Shown here: positions 7,576-16,137 of the stretch, one piece after another
How the letters are laid out: each line of letters begins with the position of its first letter
Position numbering within the stretch: position 1 is the first letter of the stretch
Assembly: GCA_902465105.1 (NCBI GenBank)
Contig: CABQLM010000006.1
Location: 1 to 44,505 of the forward strand
Source: an uncultured Collinsella sp.
GTDB taxonomy: Bacteria; Actinomycetota; Coriobacteriia; Coriobacteriales; Coriobacteriaceae
Length of the DNA: 44,505 bases
Direction of reading: 5' to 3'
Made by a program: the position numbers and the translations under genes
Notes under the pieces: model-generated
Seen by the model: the letters and a program-made list of their open reading frames with translations, nothing else
The model's database searches: none
Told to the model about the DNA's origin: nothing

Positions 7576-8583
7576 CTAGTCGGTGAGTCCGTAGAACTCT
7601 TGCGATGGGACACGGTCGGTGAGAATTTCGAGCGCCCTATCCAAAGTAACACCGTTGTAGAGCGTTTGCTCCACGGCAAAGGTGAGCGGAATGTCTACGC
7701 CCAGTGAACGGGCGAGCTCGCTGACGCTGTGGGCCGCAACGGCGCCCTCGACCACCATGTGCGTGCGTGCCTGGTACTCGTCGAGCGACACGCCGTGGGC
7801 AAATTCGTAGCCAAAGGTGCGGTTGCGCGAATGCTCCGAGGTACAGGTGGCGATGAGGTCGCCCATGCCGGCAAGACCCATGCAAGTCATGGCCTGCCCG
7901 CCGCGGGCATGCACCAGTCGGCTGATCTCGGCCAGACCGCGCGTCATGATGAGGGCGAGCGTGTTGTCGCCCGCGCCGGAGCCGGCGGAAATGCCGCACA
8001 CGATGGCGATGACGTTTTTCATGGCGCCGCAAACCTCGACGCCGGTCATGTCCTGCGACAGGTAGATGCGGAAGGCCGTGGATAGGAGCAGGTCCTTAAA
8101 GGTCTCCCCTACCTGCGGATCTTTGCTGGCGATGACGGCGGCAGAAAGTCCGCCGCGGCAGATCTCCTCGGCATGGTTGGGGCCCGAGAGTGCCGCCACG
8201 CGCGCATCGTTGCCGATCTCGCTGGCAATGACCTCGCTCATGAGCAGGCCGGACTCGGGCTCAATACCCTTGGTGAGGCAGAGCACCGGGGTGTCGGTGG
8301 CGATACGGGGTGCCGCCTGATGGCATACGCTGCGTAGGTGCGTGGAGGGCACGGCGAAGATAATGGCATCGGCGCCGTCGAGCGCCTGCGACAGGTCCGT
8401 GGTGGCGACAATGTTGTCGGGCAGCTCGTAGCCCACCAGATACCGGGGATTGCGGCGCTCGCCATTAATGCCGGCGGCCGTCTGCTCGCTATGGGCCCAC
8501 ATGGTCACGCGCTCGGCTCGAGCGGCGGCAAGGCCGGCGACGGCGGTTCCCCAGGAGCCGGAGCCAATCAGCGCAACATTCAT
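7576..8583 (-). CDS. gpsA: glycerol-3-phosphate dehydrogenase [NAD(P)+]
   Basis: Reduces dihydroxyacetone phosphate to sn-glycerol 3-phosphate, the backbone of membrane phospholipids. The 335-residue protein begins with the NAD-binding MNVALIGSGSWGTAVAG. It has CLTKGIEP, ALSGPNHAEEI, the catalytic lysine in GAMKNVIAI, and GLAGMGDLIATCTS with SRNRTFGYE. It sits directly upstream of the rpe gene and 9 bases downstream of plsY, whose product consumes the glycerol 3-phosphate, so the pairing makes metabolic sense. Confidence 0.97.
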   Translation of the reverse strand: MNVALIGSGSWGTAVAGLAAARAERVTMWAHSEQTAAGINGERRNPRYLVGYELPDNIVATTDLSQALDGADAIIFAVPSTHLRSVCHQAAPRIATDTPVLCLTKGIEPESGLLMSEVIASEIGNDARVAALSGPNHAEEICRGGLSAAVIASKDPQVGETFKDLLLSTAFRIYLSQDMTGVEVCGAMKNVIAIVCGISAGSGAGDNTLALIMTRGLAEISRLVHARGGQAMTCMGLAGMGDLIATCTSEHSRNRTFGYEFAHGVSLDEYQARTHMVVEGAVAAHSVSELARSLGVDIPLTFAVEQTLYNGVTLDRALEILTDRVPSQEFYGLTD

Positions 8584-8592
8584 GACTCTCTC

Positions 8593-9276
8593 CTACTTAT
8601 CGTCGGGCTCGGTGACGCGCTTGGTAAACGAGAGCTTGGACTCCTTACCCGCCATGAGCTTTTTGATGTTCGCGCGATGGGCCCACACCACGGTGATGCC
8701 GATCATCGCCATGCAAAACTTGAGGCCCAGGCTGCTGTACGGAAAGACCGCGCAGGCAGCGATGGGAAGACCGATGGCGGCGGCAAGCGAGCCCACCGAC
8801 ACAAACTTGGTGATGGCGACGGCCACGATAAACATACCCAGCAGCGAAAGCCCAATGGGCCAGTACCAGGCGAGGATGACGCCCAAGCCCACGGCGATAC
8901 CCTTGCCGCCGTGGAAGTTGAGGTAGGGCGAGAAGATGTGGCCCCACACGGCTGCCAGGCAAATGACGCCGAGCATCCAATCGCCGGGGGCTCCGGGCTC
9001 CATGATGCTCACGGGGAAGCCATAGCCCACGCTCGCGATGAGCGGACGGGCGATAAGAACGCAGATGGCGCCCTTAAGGCAGTCGAGGAGCAGCGTGAGC
9101 GCGGCCACCTTGGGGCCGGCTACGCGCAGGGCGTTGGTGGTGCCGATGTTGCCGGAGCCCGCTTTGCGAATGTCGGTGTGGTTGAACACACGGCCCAGGA
9201 TCAGGCCAAACGGAATCGCTCCGATAAAGAACGAGACCACGGCGCAGATGGCGGTCAGCAGAATCGGATTATGCAT
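8593..9276 (-). CDS. plsY: glycerol-3-phosphate acyltransferase PlsY
   Basis: A multi-pass membrane enzyme that moves the acyl group from acyl-phosphate onto glycerol 3-phosphate, the first committed step of phospholipid synthesis. It is 227 residues from MHNPILLT. Loop motifs are present: GSGNIGTTNALR, NFHGGKGIAVGLG and the late AHRANIKKL. I chose ATG 9276, not the longer open frame to 9354, because AAGGAG precedes it by about 7 bases and because an 8-base overlap with der is plausible. The neighbour gpsA makes its substrate. Confidence 0.95.
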   Translation of the reverse strand: MHNPILLTAICAVVSFFIGAIPFGLILGRVFNHTDIRKAGSGNIGTTNALRVAGPKVAALTLLLDCLKGAICVLIARPLIASVGYGFPVSIMEPGAPGDWMLGVICLAAVWGHIFSPYLNFHGGKGIAVGLGVILAWYWPIGLSLLGMFIVAVAITKFVSVGSLAAAIGLPIAACAVFPYSSLGLKFCMAMIGITVVWAHRANIKKLMAGKESKLSFTKRVTEPDDK

Positions 9277-10603
9277 CCTTTTGCTCCTTCTTCCTAAAGA
9301 AGAGTCGAATGGGCGTGCCGGAAAAATCGAAGGTCGAGCGCATGCGGTTCTCAACGTAGCGCTGGTAGGTGTCGTTGACCAGGTCGCTGTGGTTGACGAA
9401 GAACGTAAACGTCGGCGGGTTGACGCCCGTCTGGGTCACGTAGTGCATGCGTAGGCGACGCTTGCCGTCCACCACGGTGTGGCCAAACTCGCGCAGGTCG
9501 GTGAGGAACGTATTGAGGCGCGAGGTGCTGATCTTTTGCGAGCGCGTCTTCTCGGCGGCGTCGACCATCGCCCAGATCTTCTCGACGCTGCGACCGGTCA
9601 GGGCAGAGATGCGCAGGTACTGGGCCCAGGGAGCCATGACGCCCAGACGGCGGTCGACGGTCTCCATGCAGGCCTCGCGCTTGCGGTCGTCGTCGAGAAG
9701 GTCCCACTTGTTGAGCAGCACCACGATGGCGCAGCCGCGCTCGATGGCCAAGCCCATGACCTTCTGGTCCTGCTCGGTGACGCCCACGGAGGCGTCGACG
9801 ACGAGCAGCGCCACGTCGGCGCGGTCGATGGCGCGCAGGCCGCGGACCATGGAGTAGTACTCGATGTTCTCGTACACGGTGCTCTTCTTGCGAATGCCCG
9901 CGGTGTCGACCATGCGGTAGTGCTTGCCGTTGCGCTCGACGACGGTGTCGATAGCATCGCGCGTGGTGCCGGCGATGTTGGACACGATGGAGCGGTCGGC
10001 GCCCAGGATGCGGTTGAACAGCGAGGACTTACCGGCGTTGGGGCGGCCGATGATGGCGACGTTCAGCGCGTCAGGGAACGCGTCGGCGACCTCGTCCTCC
10101 TCCTCGGGCAACAGGGCTACGATGTCGTCGAGCAGGTCGCCCGTGCCGTGGCCGTGCAGGGCCGAGAGCGGCGTGGGCTCACCGATGCCGAGCGAATAGA
10201 ACTCCCAGATGCTGTCGTTCTCGCGATCGGGGTTGTCGAGCTTGTTCACCAGCAGAAAGACCGGCTTGTCGCAGCGCTTGAGCATGCGGGCGACCGACTC
10301 GTCCTCCTCGGTGACGCCGGTGCGGCCGTCGACCACAAATAGGATGACGGCGGCTTCCTCGGCGGCGGCGAGGGCCTGGTCGCGGATGGACGTGGCAAAG
10401 ACGTCATCGCTCTTGAGCGGCTCGATGCCGCCCGTGTCGACGATGGTGAACTCGCGGCCGTTCCAATCAGCCGTGTGGTATGAGCGGTCGCGCGTGACGC
10501 CGCGGGACTCATGGACGATGGCGTCCGAGGTCTGGGCCAGGCGGTTGACGAGCGTGGACTTGCCAACGTTGGGGCGTCCGACGACGGCGACGATAGGTTT
10601 CAT
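9269..10603 (-). CDS. der: ribosome-assembly GTPase Der (EngA)
   Basis: An essential GTPase with two tandem G domains and a C-terminal KH-like domain, acting in 50S subunit maturation. The 444-residue protein shows G1 motifs GRPNVGKS (about 9-16) and GRPNAGKS (second domain), switch DTGG and DTAGI, NKLD and NKWD, and a basic tail ending RKKEQKDA. I chose ATG 10603 (MKPIVAVVGRPN) because AAAGGAG precedes it; the longer frame upstream is the end of the DUF512 gene read out of frame. Confidence 0.97.
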   Translation of the reverse strand: MKPIVAVVGRPNVGKSTLVNRLAQTSDAIVHESRGVTRDRSYHTADWNGREFTIVDTGGIEPLKSDDVFATSIRDQALAAAEEAAVILFVVDGRTGVTEEDESVARMLKRCDKPVFLLVNKLDNPDRENDSIWEFYSLGIGEPTPLSALHGHGTGDLLDDIVALLPEEEDEVADAFPDALNVAIIGRPNAGKSSLFNRILGADRSIVSNIAGTTRDAIDTVVERNGKHYRMVDTAGIRKKSTVYENIEYYSMVRGLRAIDRADVALLVVDASVGVTEQDQKVMGLAIERGCAIVVLLNKWDLLDDDRKREACMETVDRRLGVMAPWAQYLRISALTGRSVEKIWAMVDAAEKTRSQKISTSRLNTFLTDLREFGHTVVDGKRRLRMHYVTQTGVNPPTFTFFVNHSDLVNDTYQRYVENRMRSTFDFSGTPIRLFFRKKEQKDA

Positions 10604-10613
10604 CTGCACTCCT

Positions 10614-12056
10614 TTAATGGGTAGGGTCAGTGGAATTAGTAGAGTCGGCAGGCACAATGCCAAGGATATGCTCCAGGGTATCGAGCAGCTCATGTGGCAT
10701 GGTCGACACCACATGAACCTCGGCGCCGCGACTGGTAAGGCTTGCAAGTAAATCGTCACGATGATACTCGTCAAGCGTCATGCCGTCAGCGTTGAACATG
10801 AGCTTAGGCACAAAGAGCATAACCCCCGAGAGGTCCTGCGGCAGCTGCTCCAGAATGTCGCAGGCGACGATGAGACCGGTCACGTCCACGTTGCCGCCAA
10901 AGTAGCGGTTTTTGATGGCCGTGACGGTGCCGTCGAGGCCATGTGGCGACTCCACAAAGCGCGCCACCGTATCGCGCGCGCTGGCGCCCGAGAGGCACAG
11001 GAGGCGCTGGTTGCGCTCGGCGATGCCAGCGCGGACGCAGGCCAGACGCTCGGTGTCGGCGGCAAGCACGTCGTCGGTCTCGTCCAGATACGAGCGGATC
11101 ATGCCGATGCCGTCGTAGTACTGCGGATAGCCGTCGTAAAAGTCCGCCTCGGGAGGATCGATGCCGGCGTCCAGATAGAACTCGTCGCTCATCTGAAAGG
11201 TGTGGCGGCCAAAGCGTTCGAAAGCGCGGTCCTGGTAGGGCCGGATCATGGCGATGGTCTCGCGCGCGAGCTCGGGTTTGTCGCTGTATGACCAGGTAAA
11301 GCGATTCTGGTGCTTGGTAAAGCCCAGCGGCACGATGCCCAGGCTCGTGATCTGCTCGTGCTCCTCGCAAAAGCGCAGGGTCTTTTGCAGCTCCTCGCCG
11401 TCGTTCATGCCGGGACATAGCACAATCTGCGCGTGAATCTCGATGCCGGCGGCCATGATGGCCTCGAGTACGTCCATGCCGCGCTGGGCGTTGCGGCCCA
11501 TCATGCGGCGGCGGACGTCGGGGCTTACGGCATGGACCGACACGTTCATGGGGCTCATGTTGCGTTGGATGACGTTTTGAACATCTTCGTCGGTGAGGTT
11601 CGTGAGCGTGACGAAGTTGCCCTGCAAAAAGCTCAGGCGGTAGTCGTCGTCGCGGATGTAGAGCGTGGAGCGACCGCCCTTGGGCAGCATGGTCATAAAG
11701 CAGAACACGCAGGCGTTCACGCAGGTGCGCATGCCGTCGAAGATGGGGCCATCGAACTCAAGGCCCCAGTCCTCTCCCGGGAAGCGGTCGAGCTCGACGG
11801 GGGTAACGCTGTTGTCACGCGGGTCGAAAACCTCCAGCTCGACGGTGTCGTCGTCTGCCTCCCAGAGCCACACGATCATATCGGTCAGCTGCTCGCCGTT
11901 GACCGTGAGCACGCGCATACCCGGCTCGATACCCACATCCCATGCGGGCGATTCGGGACGCACGTTTTTAACGAGCGCGCCCTCACCCGGCTCGGGGTCG
12001 CGGCTGCGCCCGTAATCGGCCACCTCGGCGGCGTATGCGGGTACGGTCTGGTCCAT
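10614..12056 (-). CDS. DUF512 radical-SAM protein with PDZ-like N-terminus
   Basis: A 480-residue protein with an N-terminal PDZ-like fold (ALVKNVRPESPAWDVGIEPG and RVLTVNGEQLTD), a radical-SAM-like core with C112-x3-C116-x2-C119 in RTCVNACVFCFM, and a C-terminal DUF512 domain (LVKP-like region, FGGNVDVTGL). The family is widespread in Firmicutes and Actinobacteria, often beside der, and its reaction is not established. MDQTVPAY at ATG 12056 is the likely start; AAGGAG is about 13 bases upstream, which is somewhat far. The gene lies between ispH and der. Confidence 0.85.
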   Translation of the reverse strand: MDQTVPAYAAEVADYGRSRDPEPGEGALVKNVRPESPAWDVGIEPGMRVLTVNGEQLTDMIVWLWEADDDTVELEVFDPRDNSVTPVELDRFPGEDWGLEFDGPIFDGMRTCVNACVFCFMTMLPKGGRSTLYIRDDDYRLSFLQGNFVTLTNLTDEDVQNVIQRNMSPMNVSVHAVSPDVRRRMMGRNAQRGMDVLEAIMAAGIEIHAQIVLCPGMNDGEELQKTLRFCEEHEQITSLGIVPLGFTKHQNRFTWSYSDKPELARETIAMIRPYQDRAFERFGRHTFQMSDEFYLDAGIDPPEADFYDGYPQYYDGIGMIRSYLDETDDVLAADTERLACVRAGIAERNQRLLCLSGASARDTVARFVESPHGLDGTVTAIKNRYFGGNVDVTGLIVACDILEQLPQDLSGVMLFVPKLMFNADGMTLDEYHRDDLLASLTSRGAEVHVVSTMPHELLDTLEHILGIVPADSTNSTDPTH

Positions 12057-12058
12057 GA

Positions 12059-12958
12059 TTAGCGGCAAAGCTCCTTGATGCGCTCGACGGCGCGTTCGAT
12101 GTGTTCTTGCGGAGTGGAAGCGCCGGCGGTGATGCCGATGTGGCGTGCGTTAGCAAACCATGCGGCCTCGAGCTCACTTGCCTCCTCGATATGATGCGTG
12201 CGCTCGCAGGCGCCCGCACAGATCTGCGCCAGACGGCGGGTATTGCCGGAGTTTTTGCCGCCCACGACGACCATGCAGTCGCTGCGGTTGGCAAGTGCGG
12301 CGGCGGCCTGCTGTCGCTCGCTCGTGGCGGCGCAGATCGTGTTGATCACACGCAGCTCCTGCACGCGCGGCGTGATAGCAGCCACGACCTCGGCGAGGTT
12401 CTGCGCGGTCTGGGTGGTCTGCACAACGAGGCCCACCTTGCCCTTGAGCGGCAGCGCGTCCGCATCGGCAGCGCTGCTTACGACCTGTGCGTCATCGCCG
12501 GCGTGGCCCAGGATACCCTCAACCTCGGGATGGCCCGGCTCGCCCACGACTACCACGTGGTAGCCCTCGCGTACCAGGCGCTCCGTCGCCACGTGGACCT
12601 TTTTCACGTAGGGGCAGGTGGCGTCGACCACGGTAAGACCGCGATCGTGAGCCGCATCGATCACCTGCGGCACCACACCGTGGGCGCGAATGATTACGGT
12701 GCCCGACGCTGCGTCGTCCAGGGTCTCGGCTAAGCCAATGCCAGCCTCGGCAAGCTCGCGCACCACGATGGGGTTATGGATGAGTGGGCCCAGGGTGTGG
12801 ACCTGAGTGCTCCCCCCTGCCTGCGGCGCGGCGGCCAGCGCCATGTCGAGCGCGCGCTGCACTCCGTAGCAGGTGCCGGCGTGGGCTGCGATCTCGATGA
12901 TGGTCGCGCCGTCCTGGTCGGATGCAGTCGCGGCGGTGCCCATAACGTTCTCGTCCAT
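12059..12958 (-). CDS. ispH: 4-hydroxy-3-methylbut-2-enyl diphosphate reductase
   Basis: The last enzyme of the MEP isoprenoid pathway, producing IPP and DMAPP with a [4Fe-4S] cluster. It is 299 residues from MDENVMGT. The three cluster cysteines are in AGTCYGVQRA, DATCPYVKK and NTICAATSERQ. Also visible are GPLIHNP, IIRAHGV, GEPGHPEV and the substrate-binding GITAGASTPQEHI. The first ~17 residues extend beyond the usual start, so ATG 12943 (MGTAATAS) is an alternative. It overlaps no neighbour but is 2 bases from both. Confidence 0.95.
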   Translation of the reverse strand: MDENVMGTAATASDQDGATIIEIAAHAGTCYGVQRALDMALAAAPQAGGSTQVHTLGPLIHNPIVVRELAEAGIGLAETLDDAASGTVIIRAHGVVPQVIDAAHDRGLTVVDATCPYVKKVHVATERLVREGYHVVVVGEPGHPEVEGILGHAGDDAQVVSSAADADALPLKGKVGLVVQTTQTAQNLAEVVAAITPRVQELRVINTICAATSERQQAAAALANRSDCMVVVGGKNSGNTRRLAQICAGACERTHHIEEASELEAAWFANARHIGITAGASTPQEHIERAVERIKELCR

Positions 12959-12960
12959 GG

Positions 12961-13689
12961 TTAGAACCTGCCCGGATGCTCGGCGCACAGCTCGTCTCGC
13001 ATAGCGTAGACGCGGTTCATGGCCTCGGACTCAAACCAGGCCAAGCGCTCCGTGCGCTTAAGCCCGGCCGGCGCGTCGGAAAGCGAGACGGCCTTGCCGG
13101 CGCGGATCCAGCACTTCTTGGGACGCATGATCTTTTTGCCCGCAGGTGTAATATCGGACCATCCGCAGATGGCGAGCGGGTTCACGGGTGCCTTGCCCAT
13201 CTGGGCAATGAGCGCAAAACCGCCGTGGACTTCGGGTTTGATCTCGCGCGAGCGGATGCGCGTGCCCTCGGGGAAGATCAGGACGTCCTCGCCGCGCTGC
13301 AGCGCATGCTGGGCGGCACGCAGACACTTCATGTCGGCGGTGCCGCGCTCGACGGGAATGCCGCCTACGCGGCTAAAGGCCCAGCGTACGATCTTACTCT
13401 TGGCAAATTCGGACTTAAAAATGGGGCGAATGCGGCGGCCGCCAAAGAACAGCGCCGTCTCTACAGCCAGGAGCTCGGCCATCGAGGTGTGGTTGCAGAT
13501 GACCACGCTGCCGCGGCCTTCCTGGCGCTCAAACAGCAGATCGGCGTCCTCTACCTTCCAGCGCCACATGAGCTTGGAGAAAGCCCAAAGGATTGCCATG
13601 ACCACGAAGACGGTGCCGCGGATGAGTGCGGGAAACTCGGCATACGGGGCGTTGTAATAGTCCTCGGGCGTCTGCTTAAACAGGCGCAT
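12961..13689 (-). CDS. plsC: 1-acyl-sn-glycerol-3-phosphate acyltransferase-like protein
   Basis: A 242-residue PlsC-fold acyltransferase that should add the second acyl chain to lysophosphatidate. One membrane helix is visible near residues 22-40. The catalytic block I reads CNHTSMAE, i.e. H67-x4-E72 where the family nearly always has H-x4-D. Block II (GGIPVERG) and block III FPEGTR (139-144) are normal. It lies between cmk (3 bases) and ispH (2 bases). The Asp-to-Glu change makes me hold the substrate assignment loosely; the fold is secure. Confidence 0.85.
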   Translation of the reverse strand: MRLFKQTPEDYYNAPYAEFPALIRGTVFVVMAILWAFSKLMWRWKVEDADLLFERQEGRGSVVICNHTSMAELLAVETALFFGGRRIRPIFKSEFAKSKIVRWAFSRVGGIPVERGTADMKCLRAAQHALQRGEDVLIFPEGTRIRSREIKPEVHGGFALIAQMGKAPVNPLAICGWSDITPAGKKIMRPKKCWIRAGKAVSLSDAPAGLKRTERLAWFESEAMNRVYAMRDELCAEHPGRF

Positions 13690-13692
13690 GGG

Positions 13693-14379
13693 CTACCTCC
13701 TTTGGTTGATGAGGTCCTCGATAATGCGGACGACCTCGTCGATGGTGTGGGCGGTGGAGTCGACATGTACGGCGTCCACGGCAGGCACGAGCGGCGCGAC
13801 CTCGCGGCTGCTGTCGAGCTTGTCACGCTGCTTGAGGGCGTCGAGGGTCTCGTCGACCTCGGCCTCGAGCTGTGGCGTGGTGAGCGGTTGCGCATCGTTC
13901 TGGTGGCGCTGCAGCACGCGCCGACGGGCGCGCTCGCGCGGGTCGGCGGTCAGGAAGACCTTGACTTGCGCGTTGGGGAATACGACGGTTCCGATGTCGC
14001 GACCCTCGGCCACGATATCGCGGTCCTCGGCGGCGCGGCGCTGATGGATGAGCATGGCCGCGCGCACGCCCGGGTAGGCCGAGACCTTGGACACGTTGGC
14101 GTCGACCTGCGGGGTGCGAATGGCAGCCGAGGCGTCCTGGCCGTCAATGGTCAGACGTGTGTCTTCGCCGGTGCTGTTGGTAAAGCGGATTTCGATCTGC
14201 TCGGCGAGGGCGTCGATGGCCGCCTCGTTATCCAGGTCGATGCCGCGGTCGAGCGCGGCGAAGGTAACGGCGCGATACATGGCGCCCGTATCGAGCTTGT
14301 TAAAGCCCAACTGGCGGGCGATCTCCTTGGCGATGGTGGACTTGCCGGAACCGGCGGGGCCGTCGATGGCGACGATCAT
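13693..14379 (-). CDS. cmk: cytidylate kinase
   Basis: Phosphorylates CMP and dCMP with ATP. At 228 residues it is of standard length. It begins MIVAIDGPAGSGKST (P-loop 8-15) and continues with KLDTGAMYRAVT, the NMP-binding insert with DANVSKVSAYPGVR, IVAEGRDIGTVVFP and the lid RARRRVLQ. GAAAGGAAG precedes ATG 14379. The gene is three bases upstream of plsC-like and about 66 bases downstream of the pseudouridine synthase gene. Pairing cmk with a pseudouridine synthase and scpAB is common in Gram-positive genomes. Confidence 0.96.
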   Translation of the reverse strand: MIVAIDGPAGSGKSTIAKEIARQLGFNKLDTGAMYRAVTFAALDRGIDLDNEAAIDALAEQIEIRFTNSTGEDTRLTIDGQDASAAIRTPQVDANVSKVSAYPGVRAAMLIHQRRAAEDRDIVAEGRDIGTVVFPNAQVKVFLTADPRERARRRVLQRHQNDAQPLTTPQLEAEVDETLDALKQRDKLDSSREVAPLVPAVDAVHVDSTAHTIDEVVRIIEDLINQRR

Positions 14380-14445
14380 GTAATGCTTCCTTTCGGTGGT
14401 TTACGTGCTGGTATGATGTGCGGGCGCTGCGGTTTGGCGGGTTGC

Positions 14446-15420
14446 CTAGTCCGTGTAGCGCTCACGGTAGGTGTTGCGCTTGGGTGCGGAGCCGTGGCTG
14501 CCGTGATGACGCGTGTGGGCCGCGGGCGTGTCCTGGGGCTTGCCGCCGTTGCGCTTGGAGTTGGCCTTCTTAGGCGGGATGCCGCCGGACTTGAGGATCT
14601 GCACCTCGCGGTCGGTGAGTTCGCGCCACGACCCCTTGGCCACATCCTCGAGCTCCAGGCCGGCAAAGTTGCAGCGATGCAAGCGGATTACGGGATGATG
14701 AATCTTGCTCAGCATGCGCTTGACCTGGTTTTTACGACCCTCACGGATGATGACCTCCACGGCGGTGGTGCCGGGCTTGACGCCCTGGGGAGCTACGGCC
14801 TCGGCCTCGCGAGCGGTGATGACGCGGCAGATTGCCGGCTGGCATAGGCCGTCGTCGAGCTCGATGCCACGGCGCAGCGGCGTGAGGTCGCGATCGGACA
14901 GTTCGCCGTCAACGAGTGCCTGGTAGGTCTTGTAGACGTGCTTGCTCGGGTGCAGCAGGTCCTGCGACAAGTCGCCGTCGGTGGTAAAGAGCAAGAGTCC
15001 CGTTGTGTCGCGGTCCAGGCGACCCACCGGGAACAGGCCCGGAAATCGGTCGCGGGGAACCAGGTCCGCCACACAGGGGCGCTCCTGCGGGTCGCTCATG
15101 GTGGTGAGGTAGCCGGTCGGCTTGTAGAGCATCAGGTACACGGCGCCCTGGTTGAGCTTGACGGACATGCCGTCGACCTCAATGTGATCGCGGTCGACAT
15201 CGACCTTGGTGCCCAGCTCGGTCGCGACCTCGCCGTTAACCGTCACGCGGCCGGCGGTCATCAGGTCCTCCGACCCACGGCGGCTCGCCACGCCCGCGCG
15301 CGCCAAAAAGCGCTGCAGGCGCATCGTGTGCGGGTAGACGGGCTGGGCGTCGCCTGTGGGCGACGTAGCGCCCGCGGCACGTGAGGTGCGCGTCTCCTCT
15401 GCTTCGTTAGTCCTCGTCAT
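14446..15420 (-). CDS. rluB: large-subunit rRNA pseudouridine synthase (RluB/RsuA family)
   Basis: A 324-residue protein with an N-terminal S4 RNA-binding domain (MRLQRFLARAGVASRRGSED) and the RsuA-type catalytic core: GYLTTMSDP, PVGRLDRDTTGLLLFTTDGD with the catalytic Asp, then EGRKNQVKRMLSKIHHPV and LHRCNFAG. RluB converts a uridine in helix 80 of 23S rRNA; the exact target here is inferred. A Lys/Arg/His-rich disordered tail follows residue 285, and a 30-residue unordered leader precedes the S4 domain. GGAGG precedes ATG 15420, which lies inside the scpB coding end (14-base overlap). Confidence 0.92.
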   Translation of the reverse strand: MTRTNEAEETRTSRAAGATSPTGDAQPVYPHTMRLQRFLARAGVASRRGSEDLMTAGRVTVNGEVATELGTKVDVDRDHIEVDGMSVKLNQGAVYLMLYKPTGYLTTMSDPQERPCVADLVPRDRFPGLFPVGRLDRDTTGLLLFTTDGDLSQDLLHPSKHVYKTYQALVDGELSDRDLTPLRRGIELDDGLCQPAICRVITAREAEAVAPQGVKPGTTAVEVIIREGRKNQVKRMLSKIHHPVIRLHRCNFAGLELEDVAKGSWRELTDREVQILKSGGIPPKKANSKRNGGKPQDTPAAHTRHHGSHGSAPKRNTYRERYTD

Positions 15421-16126
15421 GCAAATCCTCCGAGGTATCACCGCTGGTCAGGATCTCTTCATCTGCGTCGTCCTCAACATCGGTATCGATCAGTTCGCGC
15501 TCTTCGTCCAGGTCCTCGGCCTGCTCCTCGAGCGTGGACTGAATACTGCGGCCGCTCAGGCGCTCGCGGATAAATTGACGCGACTGCTCGTCGGGGGCAA
15601 ACTGCTCTAGATCGGGAAGGTCGCGGGTGGAGCGCAGACCGAACTTCTCCAAGAAGGCGTTGGTCGTGCCGTAAATGATGGCCTGCCCGCGCTGGGGGTC
15701 GCGACCGAGCTCGCGCACCAGACCCTTGTCAACGAGCGAAGCGATGACGCCGTCGGAGTTGACGCCGCGGATGCCCTTGACCACCTCGCGCGTAACGGGC
15801 TGGTGATAGGCGATCACGGCCAGGGTCTCGAGTGCCGCCTGCGACAGTTTTTGCGTGTCCCAGCTCAGCACGTAGGCCTCGACCACGTCGTGATAGGCGG
15901 GATGCGTAAACAGGCGCCAGCCACCGGCGACCTCGCGCAGCTGAAAGCCCCGGTTGGCCTCCTCGTACTCAACTTTGAGCTCGGCGAGCAGCGATGCGCA
16001 CTCGCCGGGGGCGATATCCAGCGCACCAGCCAGCGCAGGGGCGCTCACCGGATCGCTCGACACCAGCAGCAGCGCCTCCAAGGCGCCTTTGAGGCTGTTT
16101 GCCTCCAGCGTGGAAAGGGTTGACAT
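15407..16126 (-). CDS. scpB: chromosome segregation and condensation protein ScpB
   Basis: A winged-helix partner of SMC and ScpA in chromosome condensation. It is 239 residues from MSTLSTLEANSLKG. The family core is visible: ALEALLLVSSDPVSAPALAG, GWRLFTHPAYHDVVEAYV, LSQAALETLAVIAYHQPVTR, IRGVNSDGVIASLVDKGLV and YGTTNAFLEKFGLRS. The last 50 residues are strongly acidic. TAGGAGCGGTTACT provides the ribosome site before ATG 16126; the longer open frame to 16333 is inside scpA and unlikely. It is 11 bases downstream of scpA, as expected for partners. Confidence 0.94.
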   Translation of the reverse strand: MSTLSTLEANSLKGALEALLLVSSDPVSAPALAGALDIAPGECASLLAELKVEYEEANRGFQLREVAGGWRLFTHPAYHDVVEAYVLSWDTQKLSQAALETLAVIAYHQPVTREVVKGIRGVNSDGVIASLVDKGLVRELGRDPQRGQAIIYGTTNAFLEKFGLRSTRDLPDLEQFAPDEQSRQFIRERLSGRSIQSTLEEQAEDLDEERELIDTDVEDDADEEILTSGDTSEDLHDED

Positions 16127-16137
16127 AGTAACCGCTC

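Noticed and set aside
12976..14847. Very long plus-strand open frame (623 codons)
   Set aside because: It is antisense to plsC, cmk and rluB, whose motifs are clear; its translation is low-complexity Gly/Ala/Val/His, as expected from the reverse of GC-rich codons.
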